Shown here in pieces: positions 44,178 through 53,845 of a DNA stretch of 64,000 nucleotides. The stretch comes from Flavobacterium kayseriense (GTDB taxonomy: Bacteria; Bacteroidota; Bacteroidia; Flavobacteriales; Flavobacteriaceae): NCBI RefSeq assembly GCF_014305095.1, contig NZ_JACRUI010000004.1:62001-126000 (forward strand), in the 5' to 3' direction. A program made the translations under genes and the position numbers. A model generated the notes under the pieces. It was given only the letters and a program-made list of their open reading frames with translations. It did no database searches and was not told the origin of the DNA. Within the stretch, counting starts at the first letter, position 1; each line of letters begins with the position of its first letter.

Positions 44178-45761
44178 TTATCTCCAAAACGGATCTCCAA
44201 TTCCATTATCAATTAAAGTTTGATTCTGAATTTTGAAATTACCAGCAGCTGCGTTTACAAATTGTGGATTTGCTACGACGCCTGATGTATCAGGCTTGTT
44301 ACCAGAGATCGTTGCATCCATAACAAATGGTGCATTAAAATAGTAATTAGCCGTATAACTTGGGGTTGCTGTATTTGTTTGATTAGAGTAAACTGCACTT
44401 GTCTCAGCCACTAAAGTGTTTTTAACTATAGATGCATTATTTAAGGAGCGAACATATAACAGTCTTTTAGGAGCAGTTGTTGGTACATTAGCTATATTAG
44501 AAACATTGTACAAAGTACATCTGTCTATTAACACATTCGTTGTTAAGCCAGTTCCTGAAAAAGTACCAGCATCGACCCTAACGAAATCTCGGCCCGCTGA
44601 GCAATTATTGAAAGTTGAAGTCTTTAAACTAACTGCCCCGACGAAAGTTGTTCTGAAATCTATAAAATCAGCACCTGCGTTTGTATTAACATTTGTAACT
44701 TTACAATTTTCGACAGTAACAGAGCTCACTTTAGAACTTGCCATTGAAGCGTATACTAATGATCTCTCATAATTTTGGACATCACAACCTCTAATTAGTA
44801 AATTGCCATAAGTGGTGCTAGTATTACCGATAGTTAATACAGCTGAATTCGCACCTGTTATCGCTGTATCTCCATTTAAGTCTAGATCTACTAAAGATAC
44901 ATCTGCAGTTCCTGAATTAAGGGTAAATTTAAGATACACTTTAGGTTTATTATATGGGTAAAGTCCTCTAATTGTAATCGATTTATTTAGAATTATTTCT
45001 CCCACATATGCCTTATATTCCCCAGGAGACAAATACAATTCAGCACCTGCGCTAGCGGATGCAATTTTTGCATTAAGGTCATCAGTTGGATTAATTAGAA
45101 TACCATTCCCTATATCTACCAAAGTCTTAAAACTTTTAAATCCTCTTTTTTTTGTACCATTAAATAAATCAACAGTATAGGATGTGTCTCCCACCAAACC
45201 AGTTACAGTTGCGACACCAGCAGCTTTTTCAGATGCTGAAATAACCTTGCGAATATTTCCCGGATTAACCACTAATTCAGTAACATTACTATTTGCAACC
45301 CATCTAAAAGTAGCTTGTTTGGCTTGAATATCCGCATCCTGAGATGCTAAAAATAGTTGCTCGGACAAAGTCGTAACTGTAACAATTGACCATTTAGAAT
45401 CCTCGCGTCCAACAGCACTAATTGCTTTTACCCTTATAGAATAAACTGTTTCTCCCTCCAAGGCAACCTGTAATGGTAACTCAGTAGGAGCCACTTTTAT
45501 TTTCTTAAATATAGAAGTAAATAAAGGATCATCTGCACTAATTTCTACTTCATAAAAATCTATATTTTCTTTTACTGTCCAATTAAGTTCTACAGTTGTT
45601 TGATTTCTAACTCTAGCTGTAAGGCTTATTGGCGCAAAAGCTCTACTCACTTCAAGTCCATTTATTAACTCTTCACCGTATCCTGTGCATCCTATTATAA
45701 AAGATGACAACAAAAGCAAAGCAACTAAACCTTTTATTTTAAATGTATTTTTCATAATCAC
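44178..45761 (-). CDS. SusE-position lipoprotein with FN3-like modules and DUF4957/DUF5123-like beta-helix
   Basis: The 527-residue protein has a lipoprotein signal (LVALLLLSSFIIGCTGYGEE, Cys25). Residues about 40-215 contain two fibronectin-III-like modules, for example SLTARVRNQTTVELNWTVKE. The remainder is a beta-helix-like region (NGILINPTDDLNAKIASASA, GAELYLSPGEYKAYVGEIIL) matching the DUF4957 and DUF5123 proteins that follow SusD genes in pectin loci. Lyase-type catalytic residues were not recognised, so a surface glycan-binding role is more likely than catalysis. It follows susD by 24 bases, and a hairpin follows it. Family names are from recall. Confidence 0.72.
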   Translation of the reverse strand: MIMKNTFKIKGLVALLLLSSFIIGCTGYGEELINGLEVSRAFAPISLTARVRNQTTVELNWTVKENIDFYEVEISADDPLFTSIFKKIKVAPTELPLQVALEGETVYSIRVKAISAVGREDSKWSIVTVTTLSEQLFLASQDADIQAKQATFRWVANSNVTELVVNPGNIRKVISASEKAAGVATVTGLVGDTSYTVDLFNGTKKRGFKSFKTLVDIGNGILINPTDDLNAKIASASAGAELYLSPGEYKAYVGEIILNKSITIRGLYPYNKPKVYLKFTLNSGTADVSLVDLDLNGDTAITGANSAVLTIGNTSTTYGNLLIRGCDVQNYERSLVYASMASSKVSSVTVENCKVTNVNTNAGADFIDFRTTFVGAVSLKTSTFNNCSAGRDFVRVDAGTFSGTGLTTNVLIDRCTLYNVSNIANVPTTAPKRLLYVRSLNNASIVKNTLVAETSAVYSNQTNTATPSYTANYYFNAPFVMDATISGNKPDTSGVVANPQFVNAAAGNFKIQNQTLIDNGIGDPFWR

Positions 45762-45785
45762 AATTGAATTAAATTATTTAAATTT

Positions 45786-47576
45786 TTAGTAGCCATAGTC
45801 GTTTACTAATTTTCCATTGCTACCATCGATGAAAACCTGCCATATAGGCCAAAACTGCCTGTTATCAGGATTAACCCCAGTTTTATACAAAGAATTAACC
45901 TTTGTATCTACTAGTGACTGCCATGAAAATGCAGAGTAATCAGGCCCTGGATTAGCAATTTCTCCTCTATTTAAACCATAGATAGTCAATGATACATTAT
46001 CTGCTTTAAATTTGTAATAAAGTGTAGTTGGTACATCTGCATATTCACCAGTTCTATTTTGTAAATTAGTCATTTTAGCTTTTGCTTCGTCTAAATTATT
46101 TTTAAGCAAATTCCAGCGTATTAGCGCTTGCTTTCTCTCCATTTCACCAGTGAATTCATACTTATGCTCTTTTACAATAGCATCAAACATTGCTTGCTTA
46201 CTTATTAAGTTGTTAACGTAAGCATCTACTTTAACGGGATGCAACTGAGTTGCAAAAGCTCTTCTTCTAATTTCTTTTAAATAAGGTGCCGCAGCCGTCG
46301 CACCTTCCAATTCATTTGCAGCTTCAGCTGCTATGAAAAGTACTTCCGCATAACGCATATACATTTTATTGATTCCATCATCGTTAGTTGAAGTGATAAA
46401 GCGCTTGGTCCATTCATAGCGATATTTACCAAAATACCAAGTATCAGACCTACCCAACTCTTGCTTTGCAATTCCGTTTACAGCAGTTCCATATCTATAA
46501 GGTACACAGCTAACATCTCTTCGTGTATCGACTTCATCAAAATCATAGAAAACAGTGGGAAGCGGTCCTGCTACTCCTCCACGATTATTACCATTTGCAT
46601 GAAATTGATCACTTGTAGTATGACGCACAGCAAAAGTAAAAAGCATACGTCCTCTTCCTTCTGCAAAAGGTAATTCCCACAATGATTCGCCGCCTGCTGC
46701 GATATTCTCTTCATTGTATTTTCTCCACAAAGTCTCAAATGATGATTCTAAACGAGCTGTTCCACTTTGCATCACCTCGCGAGTTTCATCTAAAGCTAGC
46801 TTATACATTTTTGCTACTGAAAGTTCACTATCATTGCTTCGACGTACACCATCAGGGTACTGTTGAAAACCACTTGCGGCCATTGCTAAACGAGCACGAA
46901 AAGCTTTTACAAATGCTTTATTAATTCGCTCTACCGTTGCCGTTGCAGGACTCTGATTAGGCCAAGCAACTAAGGTTGCTGCTTCTCCCAAATCTTGTAT
47001 AAGCCGTTTATAAATTTCATCACGACTTGACTTTGGCAAGTACAAAGTTTCTGAGTTTATAGGTTCAAAACGTGCTGGAACATCTCCCCATGCCTTAATT
47101 AAATCGGCATAATAAATAGCGCGCAATGTTAAGGCTTCCCCAAGTAATTGCCCTAATTCATTTCCTGGATTTGGATTTCCAAATGCACGAAGCCCACGAA
47201 TGCAAATATTTGCACGTTCGATACCTGAATACATCATTGCCCAAGCATTGTTGGTAGTATTCATATTTGTATTATTAGGCTTGGTATCATAGACACATAG
47301 GTCAGCGTTGTCACCGGCTGTTTGCGAAGTGTTAAGCCATTCTGTATCGGTATTAAGTCCATAAAAAGGTAAAAATCTACCTCGATAGGAATTTGTTTCT
47401 GCAAAAGGTATTTTTATACCATCGATTGCGCCTTTGGCTAAACCTGGAGTGGAAAAAATAACCGACTCATCTAGAGTTGATATTGCTGGTGCATCTAAAA
47501 AATTATCAGCCAAATCTTGACAACCAACAAAAAAACCTGATAAAATTAGTGATACAATAATTACTTTATGTTTCAT
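45786..47576 (-). CDS. SusD/RagB-family surface glycan-binding lipoprotein
   Basis: The 596-residue protein is the lipoprotein partner of the SusC porin. The signal MKHKVIIVSLILSGFFVGCQ ends at the lipobox cysteine, and DLADNFLDAPAISTLDESVI begins the SusD N-terminus. TPR-like helices follow, including NELGQLLGEALTLRAIYYAD, then YMRYAEVLFIAAEAANELEG, and the usual C-terminal EHKYEFTGEMERKQALIRWN. It binds pectin oligosaccharides at the surface and closes over the SusC barrel. The preceding gene is SusC (gap 18 bases). The ligand is inferred from neighbours. Confidence 0.93.
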   Translation of the reverse strand: MKHKVIIVSLILSGFFVGCQDLADNFLDAPAISTLDESVIFSTPGLAKGAIDGIKIPFAETNSYRGRFLPFYGLNTDTEWLNTSQTAGDNADLCVYDTKPNNTNMNTTNNAWAMMYSGIERANICIRGLRAFGNPNPGNELGQLLGEALTLRAIYYADLIKAWGDVPARFEPINSETLYLPKSSRDEIYKRLIQDLGEAATLVAWPNQSPATATVERINKAFVKAFRARLAMAASGFQQYPDGVRRSNDSELSVAKMYKLALDETREVMQSGTARLESSFETLWRKYNEENIAAGGESLWELPFAEGRGRMLFTFAVRHTTSDQFHANGNNRGGVAGPLPTVFYDFDEVDTRRDVSCVPYRYGTAVNGIAKQELGRSDTWYFGKYRYEWTKRFITSTNDDGINKMYMRYAEVLFIAAEAANELEGATAAAPYLKEIRRRAFATQLHPVKVDAYVNNLISKQAMFDAIVKEHKYEFTGEMERKQALIRWNLLKNNLDEAKAKMTNLQNRTGEYADVPTTLYYKFKADNVSLTIYGLNRGEIANPGPDYSAFSWQSLVDTKVNSLYKTGVNPDNRQFWPIWQVFIDGSNGKLVNDYGY

Positions 47577-47594
47577 CTTTTGATACTTTTAAAA

Positions 47595-50500
47595 TTAAAA
47601 ATTTAGATTAAGACCAAAAACTAGTTGTCTACTTCTTGGAAATGGAGAGTAATCAACACCTGGCGTTAATGGCGTATTCCTTCTTGTGGAAACCTCAGGA
47701 TCGAGGCCCGAGTAGTTAGTGATAATAAACACATTATTGGCAGTAGTATATAACCTGAATTTAGAAATTCCATATTTAGAAATCCACTTACTAGGTAAAG
47801 TATACCCCAAACTAAGCGTATTTAATCTTAAAAATGATCCATCTTCAACTGCCCAATCACTAAAAACAAAACGAGACATATAAGGTGACCACATAGTGGT
47901 ACTTGCATTTAGAGCCGCGAGTGCAGTTGGATCTGTAACTAATTGTCCTGAATTTGGATCAAGGTTAGTCCATCTGTTTCCATCTTCCATTACCGTACTA
48001 AGATTTCTGTATTGTCCATTCAAATTAGATGTTGTAAATTCAATTTTATTGGCATTATAAACATCATTACCAACACTCCAGTTAAAGGCAGCTGACAAGT
48101 CAAAACCATATGCATTGGCATTAATAACCATACCTCCTGTATGTTTTGGATTTGCATTTCCGATTACTGAAAGATCACTCGCACCAACAAGACCATCACC
48201 ATCCAAATCTTTTAACTTCATTGTCCCAGGCCTAACTGCTCCCACAACATTAGAGCTATTTGCTACACCTGTTTTAAGAACATAATTTCCTCCAATAAAA
48301 TCAAAATCAGAGACTTCGTATCTACCGTCACTTTTATACCCATACATCAAGCCTATTGGTTGCCCTACTTTTACAACATAATCATTTCCGATTTGCGTAG
48401 AAGCCCAATTTGTATTTTGTCCAAAATCATTTAAAAGACCTAATGAATTTATCCTGTTTTTGTTGAATCCAATGTTTGCAGAAAAATTTAATCCATAATC
48501 AGCTTTATCAATTGCAACAACATTTATTGAAGCTTCAAATCCTGTGTTTTGGGTTTCTCCCATATTTCTGAATTGAAAATCATAGCCAGTTCCAGGAACT
48601 GGAAAACGAATCAAGAGATCTTTAGTGAGATTTTTATACAATTCAAATGTACCACTTACGCGCCCTTTAAAAAACTCATAATCAACTCCTAAATTTTGAG
48701 TTACTGTAGTTTCCCATTTAAGATCAGGATTAGCAAGAGTCTTTGAAGCAGCCCAATAATTAGTAACACCATTTATCCAAGTTGAAGTTGATGATTGGAA
48801 GTTTTGAACTGTTTGCCCAGTTGGAATATTATTATTTCCAGCTTCCCCATAACTTAATCTTACCTTAAGAGAACTAAGCCAAGAAATATCTTTCATGAAA
48901 TCCTCTTCGCTAATTTTCCATGCTGCAGCAGCTGCAGGAAAATAACCCCAGCGATTATTACCTAGAAACTTGCTTGATCCATCAGCACGATAAGTTGCGG
49001 TGAACAAGTAACGATTTTTTATATCATAATTTACTCTTCCAAAAAAGGACAATAGAATATCATCAGGGCTATAATTATTATCAACTCCTTGTGGTACTCC
49101 CTGAGTTGTCAGGTTTTTAGCAGTATTAAAGTCAAAAAACTTAGGAAATCCATGTATTGTACTTTCTATTTCATTTGATTTAAACTTAATCATTTCTTGC
49201 CCTACTAGAACTTTTATTCTATGATTTGTACCAAGTAAATTTTTAAAATCATAATTTAAAGTATTGGCATTTCTAAATCGAATATTGTCACGATTACTTA
49301 TAACTAGAGCTGGACTGCCCTGATTAGTTGCTGTAGGCACATTATTAACATAATAAGTTGAGCGTCCGTAGAAACGATAATCTTTGTAATTAAAATTATC
49401 TAAACCTAAGTCCGTTTTAAATTTAAGATCTTTAAATATATCCCATGACAAACTACCAAGCATGTTAAAATTCTTTCTCGTTTGTAAACGGTCATTATCT
49501 GCTACTGAAACAAAAGGGTTAACTAAATAACTAGAAACTGCTTCATCAGTATTATCAGTGGTTAAACCTGGTAAAGGTATTGGTGAATACCCAACACTGT
49601 GTCGAAGTCGAGCATCTGCAGAAGAGATCTCGTTTTGCTCATTTACTCCTCCTCCATTAATTTCTGTATCAGAATAACGCATAGTAAAAGACAAATCAAT
49701 TTTGTCACTTGCTTTATTTCTCATACTAAACGATAAATTGTTTCTTTTAAATTCAGATCCAACCATAATGGCCTTTTCATCATAATGAGCATAATTAAAG
49801 TTATAATTTAATTTTTCACTCCCTCCGCGGATCCCTAAATCACGACTATTTACTTCCCCTAAGCGGCCGTATATTTGTTTTTGCCAATTATTACCTTTGA
49901 GCCCTTTGTATTGATCAAAATCTTGCCATTGACCAAAATATCTCTCGTAGGAGCTAACGTCGTTTCTTAATAAAGCATATTCATATTGCCATTTTACAAA
50001 ATCTTCTGGCTGTAATACATCTATTGTGTTAGCGATTTTCTTGATACCATAAAAAGTATTAAAACTAACAGATATTTTGCCATCTTTACCTGTTTTTGTT
50101 GTAACTATAATTACTCCATTTGCTCCTCTAGAACCATATATAGCAGTAGATGACGCATCTTTTAATACTGTAATGTTTGCAATATCTGATGGTGATATAT
50201 CACTCAAACTATTGACTGGAAAACCATCGACAATGACTAATGGAGAACTATCTTGAGTAAGTGATCCACCACCTCTAATTCTAATTTTTATTTCAGAATC
50301 TGGAGAGCCTTCAGATGAAGTAATTTGAACTCCTGCAATTTTCCCCGTCAAAGCTTCAGCAACATTAGAAATTGGTGTTTTTTTCAATTCCTCCCCTGAA
50401 ATTGTAGACACTGAACCGGTTAAATCAGCCTTCCGAGTAGTTCCATAACCAATTACAACTACTTCATCTAATTTTGAAGTAGAGTCTTTTAAAACAATAC

Positions 50501-50807
50501 TCAGTGACTTATCTTTCCCTACTGTTTTACTTAATGATTCATAACCTAAATACGAAAAAATTAATACACTACCTGGTCCTGCTACGCGCATGGAAAACTT
50601 ACCATCTAGGTCAGAAGTTACAATGTTCTTAGTGCTTTTTTCCATAATATTCACACCGGGAATTGGCATATTAGCTGCATCAGTTACAGTCCCAGTAATA
50701 ATAACACTACCCTGAGCATTCATAGTATTACCTGACAATATACCAAGCAATAAAAGAAAGGCTAAAAAAATGTTATTACCTTTTTTAAATAAATGTGTTG
50801 TAATCAT
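47595..50807 (-). CDS. SusC/RagA-family TonB-dependent oligosaccharide transporter
   Basis: The 1070-residue outer-membrane protein has a signal sequence, then a carboxypeptidase-regulatory-like domain at about 33-110 (VIITGTVTDAANMPIPGVNI, DLDGKFSMRVAGPGSVLIFS). A TonB-plug follows from about 118 with the SusC signature VVIGYGTTRKADLTGSVSTI and LKDASSTAIYGSRGANGVII. A large beta-barrel follows, ending in a terminal beta-signal (SRQLVFGLNLNF). It imports pectin oligomers with SusD. It is the second gene of the operon, 34 bases after the GH28 gene. Length is typical. Confidence 0.95.
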   Translation of the reverse strand: MITTHLFKKGNNIFLAFLLLLGILSGNTMNAQGSVIITGTVTDAANMPIPGVNIMEKSTKNIVTSDLDGKFSMRVAGPGSVLIFSYLGYESLSKTVGKDKSLSIVLKDSTSKLDEVVVIGYGTTRKADLTGSVSTISGEELKKTPISNVAEALTGKIAGVQITSSEGSPDSEIKIRIRGGGSLTQDSSPLVIVDGFPVNSLSDISPSDIANITVLKDASSTAIYGSRGANGVIIVTTKTGKDGKISVSFNTFYGIKKIANTIDVLQPEDFVKWQYEYALLRNDVSSYERYFGQWQDFDQYKGLKGNNWQKQIYGRLGEVNSRDLGIRGGSEKLNYNFNYAHYDEKAIMVGSEFKRNNLSFSMRNKASDKIDLSFTMRYSDTEINGGGVNEQNEISSADARLRHSVGYSPIPLPGLTTDNTDEAVSSYLVNPFVSVADNDRLQTRKNFNMLGSLSWDIFKDLKFKTDLGLDNFNYKDYRFYGRSTYYVNNVPTATNQGSPALVISNRDNIRFRNANTLNYDFKNLLGTNHRIKVLVGQEMIKFKSNEIESTIHGFPKFFDFNTAKNLTTQGVPQGVDNNYSPDDILLSFFGRVNYDIKNRYLFTATYRADGSSKFLGNNRWGYFPAAAAAWKISEEDFMKDISWLSSLKVRLSYGEAGNNNIPTGQTVQNFQSSTSTWINGVTNYWAASKTLANPDLKWETTVTQNLGVDYEFFKGRVSGTFELYKNLTKDLLIRFPVPGTGYDFQFRNMGETQNTGFEASINVVAIDKADYGLNFSANIGFNKNRINSLGLLNDFGQNTNWASTQIGNDYVVKVGQPIGLMYGYKSDGRYEVSDFDFIGGNYVLKTGVANSSNVVGAVRPGTMKLKDLDGDGLVGASDLSVIGNANPKHTGGMVINANAYGFDLSAAFNWSVGNDVYNANKIEFTTSNLNGQYRNLSTVMEDGNRWTNLDPNSGQLVTDPTALAALNASTTMWSPYMSRFVFSDWAVEDGSFLRLNTLSLGYTLPSKWISKYGISKFRLYTTANNVFIITNYSGLDPEVSTRRNTPLTPGVDYSPFPRSRQLVFGLNLNF

Positions 50808-50841
50808 AATTAGTCGTTTGTTAGTTTTAAATTGGTTGTCG

Positions 50842-52269
50842 TTAGTTTAATTTTGGATTTTTCATCAAAACTCCATTGATGTAGGTATTTATAAATCTCA
50901 ATCCTTCAAGATTTTCTATTGAATAGGCATCATCTACCTTATCAATCTTCACGTTGCTGAAAAGCACATTCTGAATAGGTAATTCTTTACGTCCTCGTGC
51001 CAATATACCATACTGCCCACCGTTTTTTACAGTTACATTTTCTAAGAATACGTTTCGTACTTGTGGAATAAAATCTCCCGTTTGATTACCATATACATCA
51101 TAAAACATATTAATTTTCAATACTGCTTCTTTTACTTGTCCGATCTTAAGGTTTCTAACGTATACATTCTCTACAAGTCCGCCTCGTTTAGAATTTGATT
51201 TGATACGAATTGCACGATCAAGATTTGGGCTGTCCATTATACAATTTTCAACAAATACATTTTTCACTCCGGCAGAAATTTCACTACCCATAACTACTCC
51301 TCCATGCCCATCTATCATATTACAATTTTGTACTATAATATTTTCACTAGGAATACCTACTCGTCTACCATCAGCATCTCTACCTGATTTAATCGCTATA
51401 CAATCATCTCCTGTATTGAAAGTACAGTTTTTAATAATTACATTTTTTGAATATTCAGGATCACAACCGTCATTATTAGGACCATGACTTTCGACAGTTA
51501 CTCCATCAATAATAACATTTGATGATTTCATAGGATGAATAACCCAAAAAGGGGCATTTATAATTTTCACATCCTTTAATAAAACATTAGTACATTCAAA
51601 AAAATCAACAAAGGTGGGTCTCAAATAATTTCCATCGCCAAAAACACGATCCGAAACTGGAACACCTTGCTGTGCCATCTCCATCAAACGAAACAGATTC
51701 AAAGGATCCTTCTGACTTGGCATACCTGCTTTCCATCCATAAGAAGTTCCTGCCGACCATGGCCACCAATTTTCATTAGTTGCCTGCCCGTTTAGAATAC
51801 CTTTGCCAGTAACCGATACATTGTTCTTTTTGTATACATAAATCAAAGGAGAATAGTTCATTAATTCAGTACCTTCATATGATGTGTGAACAATAGGATA
51901 ATCTGCAGGGTTAGTACTGAACAATAACTCAGCACCAGCTTCTAAATGTAAATTTACATTACTCTCCATAACTATAGGACCCGTGGCATATCTTCCTGAA
52001 GGAACAAGAACCCTTCCACCACCATTATTCGAACAATGTAATATAGTTTTATTGATAGCATCAGTATTATTGAACATACCATCAGACTTTGCTCCAAAAT
52101 CTAAAATATTATATGTTTTGTCAACAAATGTTGGCTCTTTCACTTTAAGTACTATTTGCTCCATTTCACGCCAAGCATTCTTGGTAACACTATTTGAAGA
52201 TTGCTGTCCTTTGCAAGATGAAAACAATGCTATTAAAACAAGAAAGTAAATATTTCGTAGTATTTTCAT
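50842..52269 (-). CDS. GH28-family polygalacturonase-like lipoprotein, first gene of the pectin operon
   Basis: The 475-residue lipoprotein (LVLIALFSSCKGQQSS, Cys19) is a GH28 beta-helix with the full set of family motifs. HGPNNDGCDPEYS is the N-D-D type first block, NTGDDCIAIKSGRD holds Asp288 and Asp289, IDGHGGVVMGSEISAG holds His322, and LDRAIRIKSNSKRGG is the RIK block. It should hydrolyse galacturonan or rhamnogalacturonan ends at the cell surface, by inversion. It opens the pectin operon and is divergent from lacI across a 488-base region that holds two operator palindromes. Compare the terminal GH28 at 32459, which has lost parts of these motifs. Confidence 0.9.
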   Translation of the reverse strand: MKILRNIYFLVLIALFSSCKGQQSSNSVTKNAWREMEQIVLKVKEPTFVDKTYNILDFGAKSDGMFNNTDAINKTILHCSNNGGGRVLVPSGRYATGPIVMESNVNLHLEAGAELLFSTNPADYPIVHTSYEGTELMNYSPLIYVYKKNNVSVTGKGILNGQATNENWWPWSAGTSYGWKAGMPSQKDPLNLFRLMEMAQQGVPVSDRVFGDGNYLRPTFVDFFECTNVLLKDVKIINAPFWVIHPMKSSNVIIDGVTVESHGPNNDGCDPEYSKNVIIKNCTFNTGDDCIAIKSGRDADGRRVGIPSENIIVQNCNMIDGHGGVVMGSEISAGVKNVFVENCIMDSPNLDRAIRIKSNSKRGGLVENVYVRNLKIGQVKEAVLKINMFYDVYGNQTGDFIPQVRNVFLENVTVKNGGQYGILARGRKELPIQNVLFSNVKIDKVDDAYSIENLEGLRFINTYINGVLMKNPKLN

Positions 52270-52411
52270 TTTTCTAACATATAGAAGATTATTAATTTAA
52301 AAAGAATGGTAACATCTAAGCAGAATATAATTAATTTTTAACCCATTTTTTGCAGAACAACATCATAATTCAAATATTTAAATAATGTGAATTAAAAATT
52401 AAAACAATAAA

Positions 52412-52425
52412 TGTAATCGATTGCA
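52412..52425. promoter_or_regulatory. LacI-type operator upstream of the pectin operon
   Basis: TGTAATCGATTGCA is an imperfect palindrome, 143 bases before the first GH28 gene. It is the reverse complement of the operator at the kduI promoter. Confidence 0.72.
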
Positions 52426-52690
52426 CAAACCTATCTATATTTTTTTAATTTACCAAAAAAAAACTATTAAAAATTCATATCAAATAGAAAAAAATACATT
52501 TAATTATACATACAGTAAAAATATAGCAAATTATTAGTGCTTTATGCTTCCTTAAGGATCTACTAAAAGCGATTATTGCCAAAACACAGCAAGATTTTAC
52601 ATCTTATATATTTGTCCATGGTATTAATGAGGTATGCTTATCCTAGATTAAGGTTCAAAAAAGAGATTAATATAGTAGTAGAAGCAAGAA

Positions 52691-52704
52691 TGTAATCGAT
52701 AACA
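52691..52704. promoter_or_regulatory. LacI-type operator upstream of lacI
   Basis: TGTAATCGATAACA shares 13 of 14 bases with the operator at 52412 and lies 53 bases before the lacI start codon, suggesting autoregulation. Confidence 0.65.
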
Positions 52705-52757
52705 AATACGCCCCATAATCAAAAAAAAAGTTTAATTTTACCGCTTTAAAAAACAAC

Positions 52758-53786
52758 ATGAGCAACAAAACTACAATATACGATATTGCAAAAGAGTTAA
52801 ATATAACAGCTGCTACTGTTTCTAGGGCTCTAAACAATAACCCGAAAATAAGTTCTGCTACCCGTACTCTTGTGATGAGCACCGCCGCTAAGATGAATTA
52901 CAAACAAAATAAATTAGCGTTAGCTCTTAAAAGTGGAAAAAGTAATAACGTCGGTGTCATAGTTCCTAGAATCAATACCAATTTCTTTGCTTCAGTTATA
53001 AGAGGAATAGAAGAAGAACTACAACCTAACGGTTATCAAGTAATTATATGTCAAACTCATGAAGATGAGGAGAGGCAAATTGAAAATATTAACACCTTAT
53101 TAAATGCTCAGGTGGATGGTATATTGATGTCAATTTCAAATGTTTCTAAAAAAAATGATTCCTTTATTGAAAGAATAGTACAAAAAAATGTTCCACTAAT
53201 TTTCTTTGACAGGAAAAAAAATATGGAAGGTGTTAGTTCTGTTACTATTAATGACTTTAAAGGTGCTTATTTGGCAACGCAGCATTTAATTGACCAAGGA
53301 AATAAGCGAATCGCTTTTCTGTCAGGAGATCGCTCATTAGAAATATATGAAGATCGATACAATGGTTATGTTGCAGCTCTAGCAGATAATTCTATTGAAC
53401 TGATTGAAGATTATATCATAACTATAAAGAGTAACGTTGTAGTTGGTCGAGAAGTAGTGGAACAATTATTAAAACTCGATCATCCCCCAACTGCTATATT
53501 TTCTACTAGTGATTTCGCGGCATTAGGTGCGATTCAAAAATTAAAAGAATTTGGTGTGAAAATTCCAGAAGAGTTTTGTGTTTTCGGTTTTGGAAATGAA
53601 CCTTTTACCAAGTTTATGGAGCTATCAATTTCAACTGTAGATCAGTCACCTTTAGAGATGGGTAGGATGGCCGCCAAAGTATTCTTGGAACAAATAAATA
53701 ATAGTGATAATTTAAAAATAGAAAAAAAAGTTGTCTTGATGCCTGAGCTTCACATCAGAAAATCATCTTTAAAATTTCCCAAATAA
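52758..53786 (+). CDS. LacI-family transcriptional regulator of pectin and uronate genes
   Basis: The 342-residue regulator has the LacI helix-turn-helix at its start: TIYDIAKELNITAATVSRAL then NNNPKISSATR. The hinge helix that spreads DNA is in KQNKLALALKSGKSN. The periplasmic-binding-protein-like ligand domain begins at NVGVIVPRINTNFFASVIRG and continues through DGILMSISNVSKKNDSF and FSTSDFAALGAIQKLKEFGV. It is placed between, and divergent from, the pectin operon, with the uronate operon convergent behind it. Three matching operators in the window suggest it controls both blocks and itself. The inducer, perhaps a 2-keto-3-deoxy acid or galacturonate, cannot be read from the sequence. Confidence 0.92.
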   Translation: MSNKTTIYDIAKELNITAATVSRALNNNPKISSATRTLVMSTAAKMNYKQNKLALALKSGKSNNVGVIVPRINTNFFASVIRGIEEELQPNGYQVIICQTHEDEERQIENINTLLNAQVDGILMSISNVSKKNDSFIERIVQKNVPLIFFDRKKNMEGVSSVTINDFKGAYLATQHLIDQGNKRIAFLSGDRSLEIYEDRYNGYVAALADNSIELIEDYIITIKSNVVVGREVVEQLLKLDHPPTAIFSTSDFAALGAIQKLKEFGVKIPEEFCVFGFGNEPFTKFMELSISTVDQSPLEMGRMAAKVFLEQINNSDNLKIEKKVVLMPELHIRKSSLKFPK

Positions 53787-53789
53787 AAA

Positions 53790-53818
53790 AAGCGTGAAGT
53801 ATATAACTTTCACGCTTA
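53790..53818. terminator. Terminator hairpin between lacI and uxaA
   Basis: AAGCGTGAA and TTCACGCTT pair around a 10-base loop. The T run is on the minus strand, so it mainly ends the uronate operon. It lies just past both convergent stops. Confidence 0.75.
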
Positions 53819-53845
53819 TCAACTTAAACAAAACTAAATAAATTA

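Larger units (their letters stand above)
52270..52757. other. Divergent control region between the pectin operon and lacI
   Basis: These 488 very AT-rich bases hold two AATCGAT-centred palindromes (52412-52425 and 52691-52704) and no credible gene. No perfect TAnnTTTG box was found for either direction; on the minus strand TACATTTA overlaps the first palindrome. Confidence 0.6.

Noticed and set aside
52667..52882. Minus-strand open frame of 71 codons over the lacI start
   Set aside because: It overlaps the conserved helix-turn-helix coding region of lacI and the operator; composition looks like a shadow.
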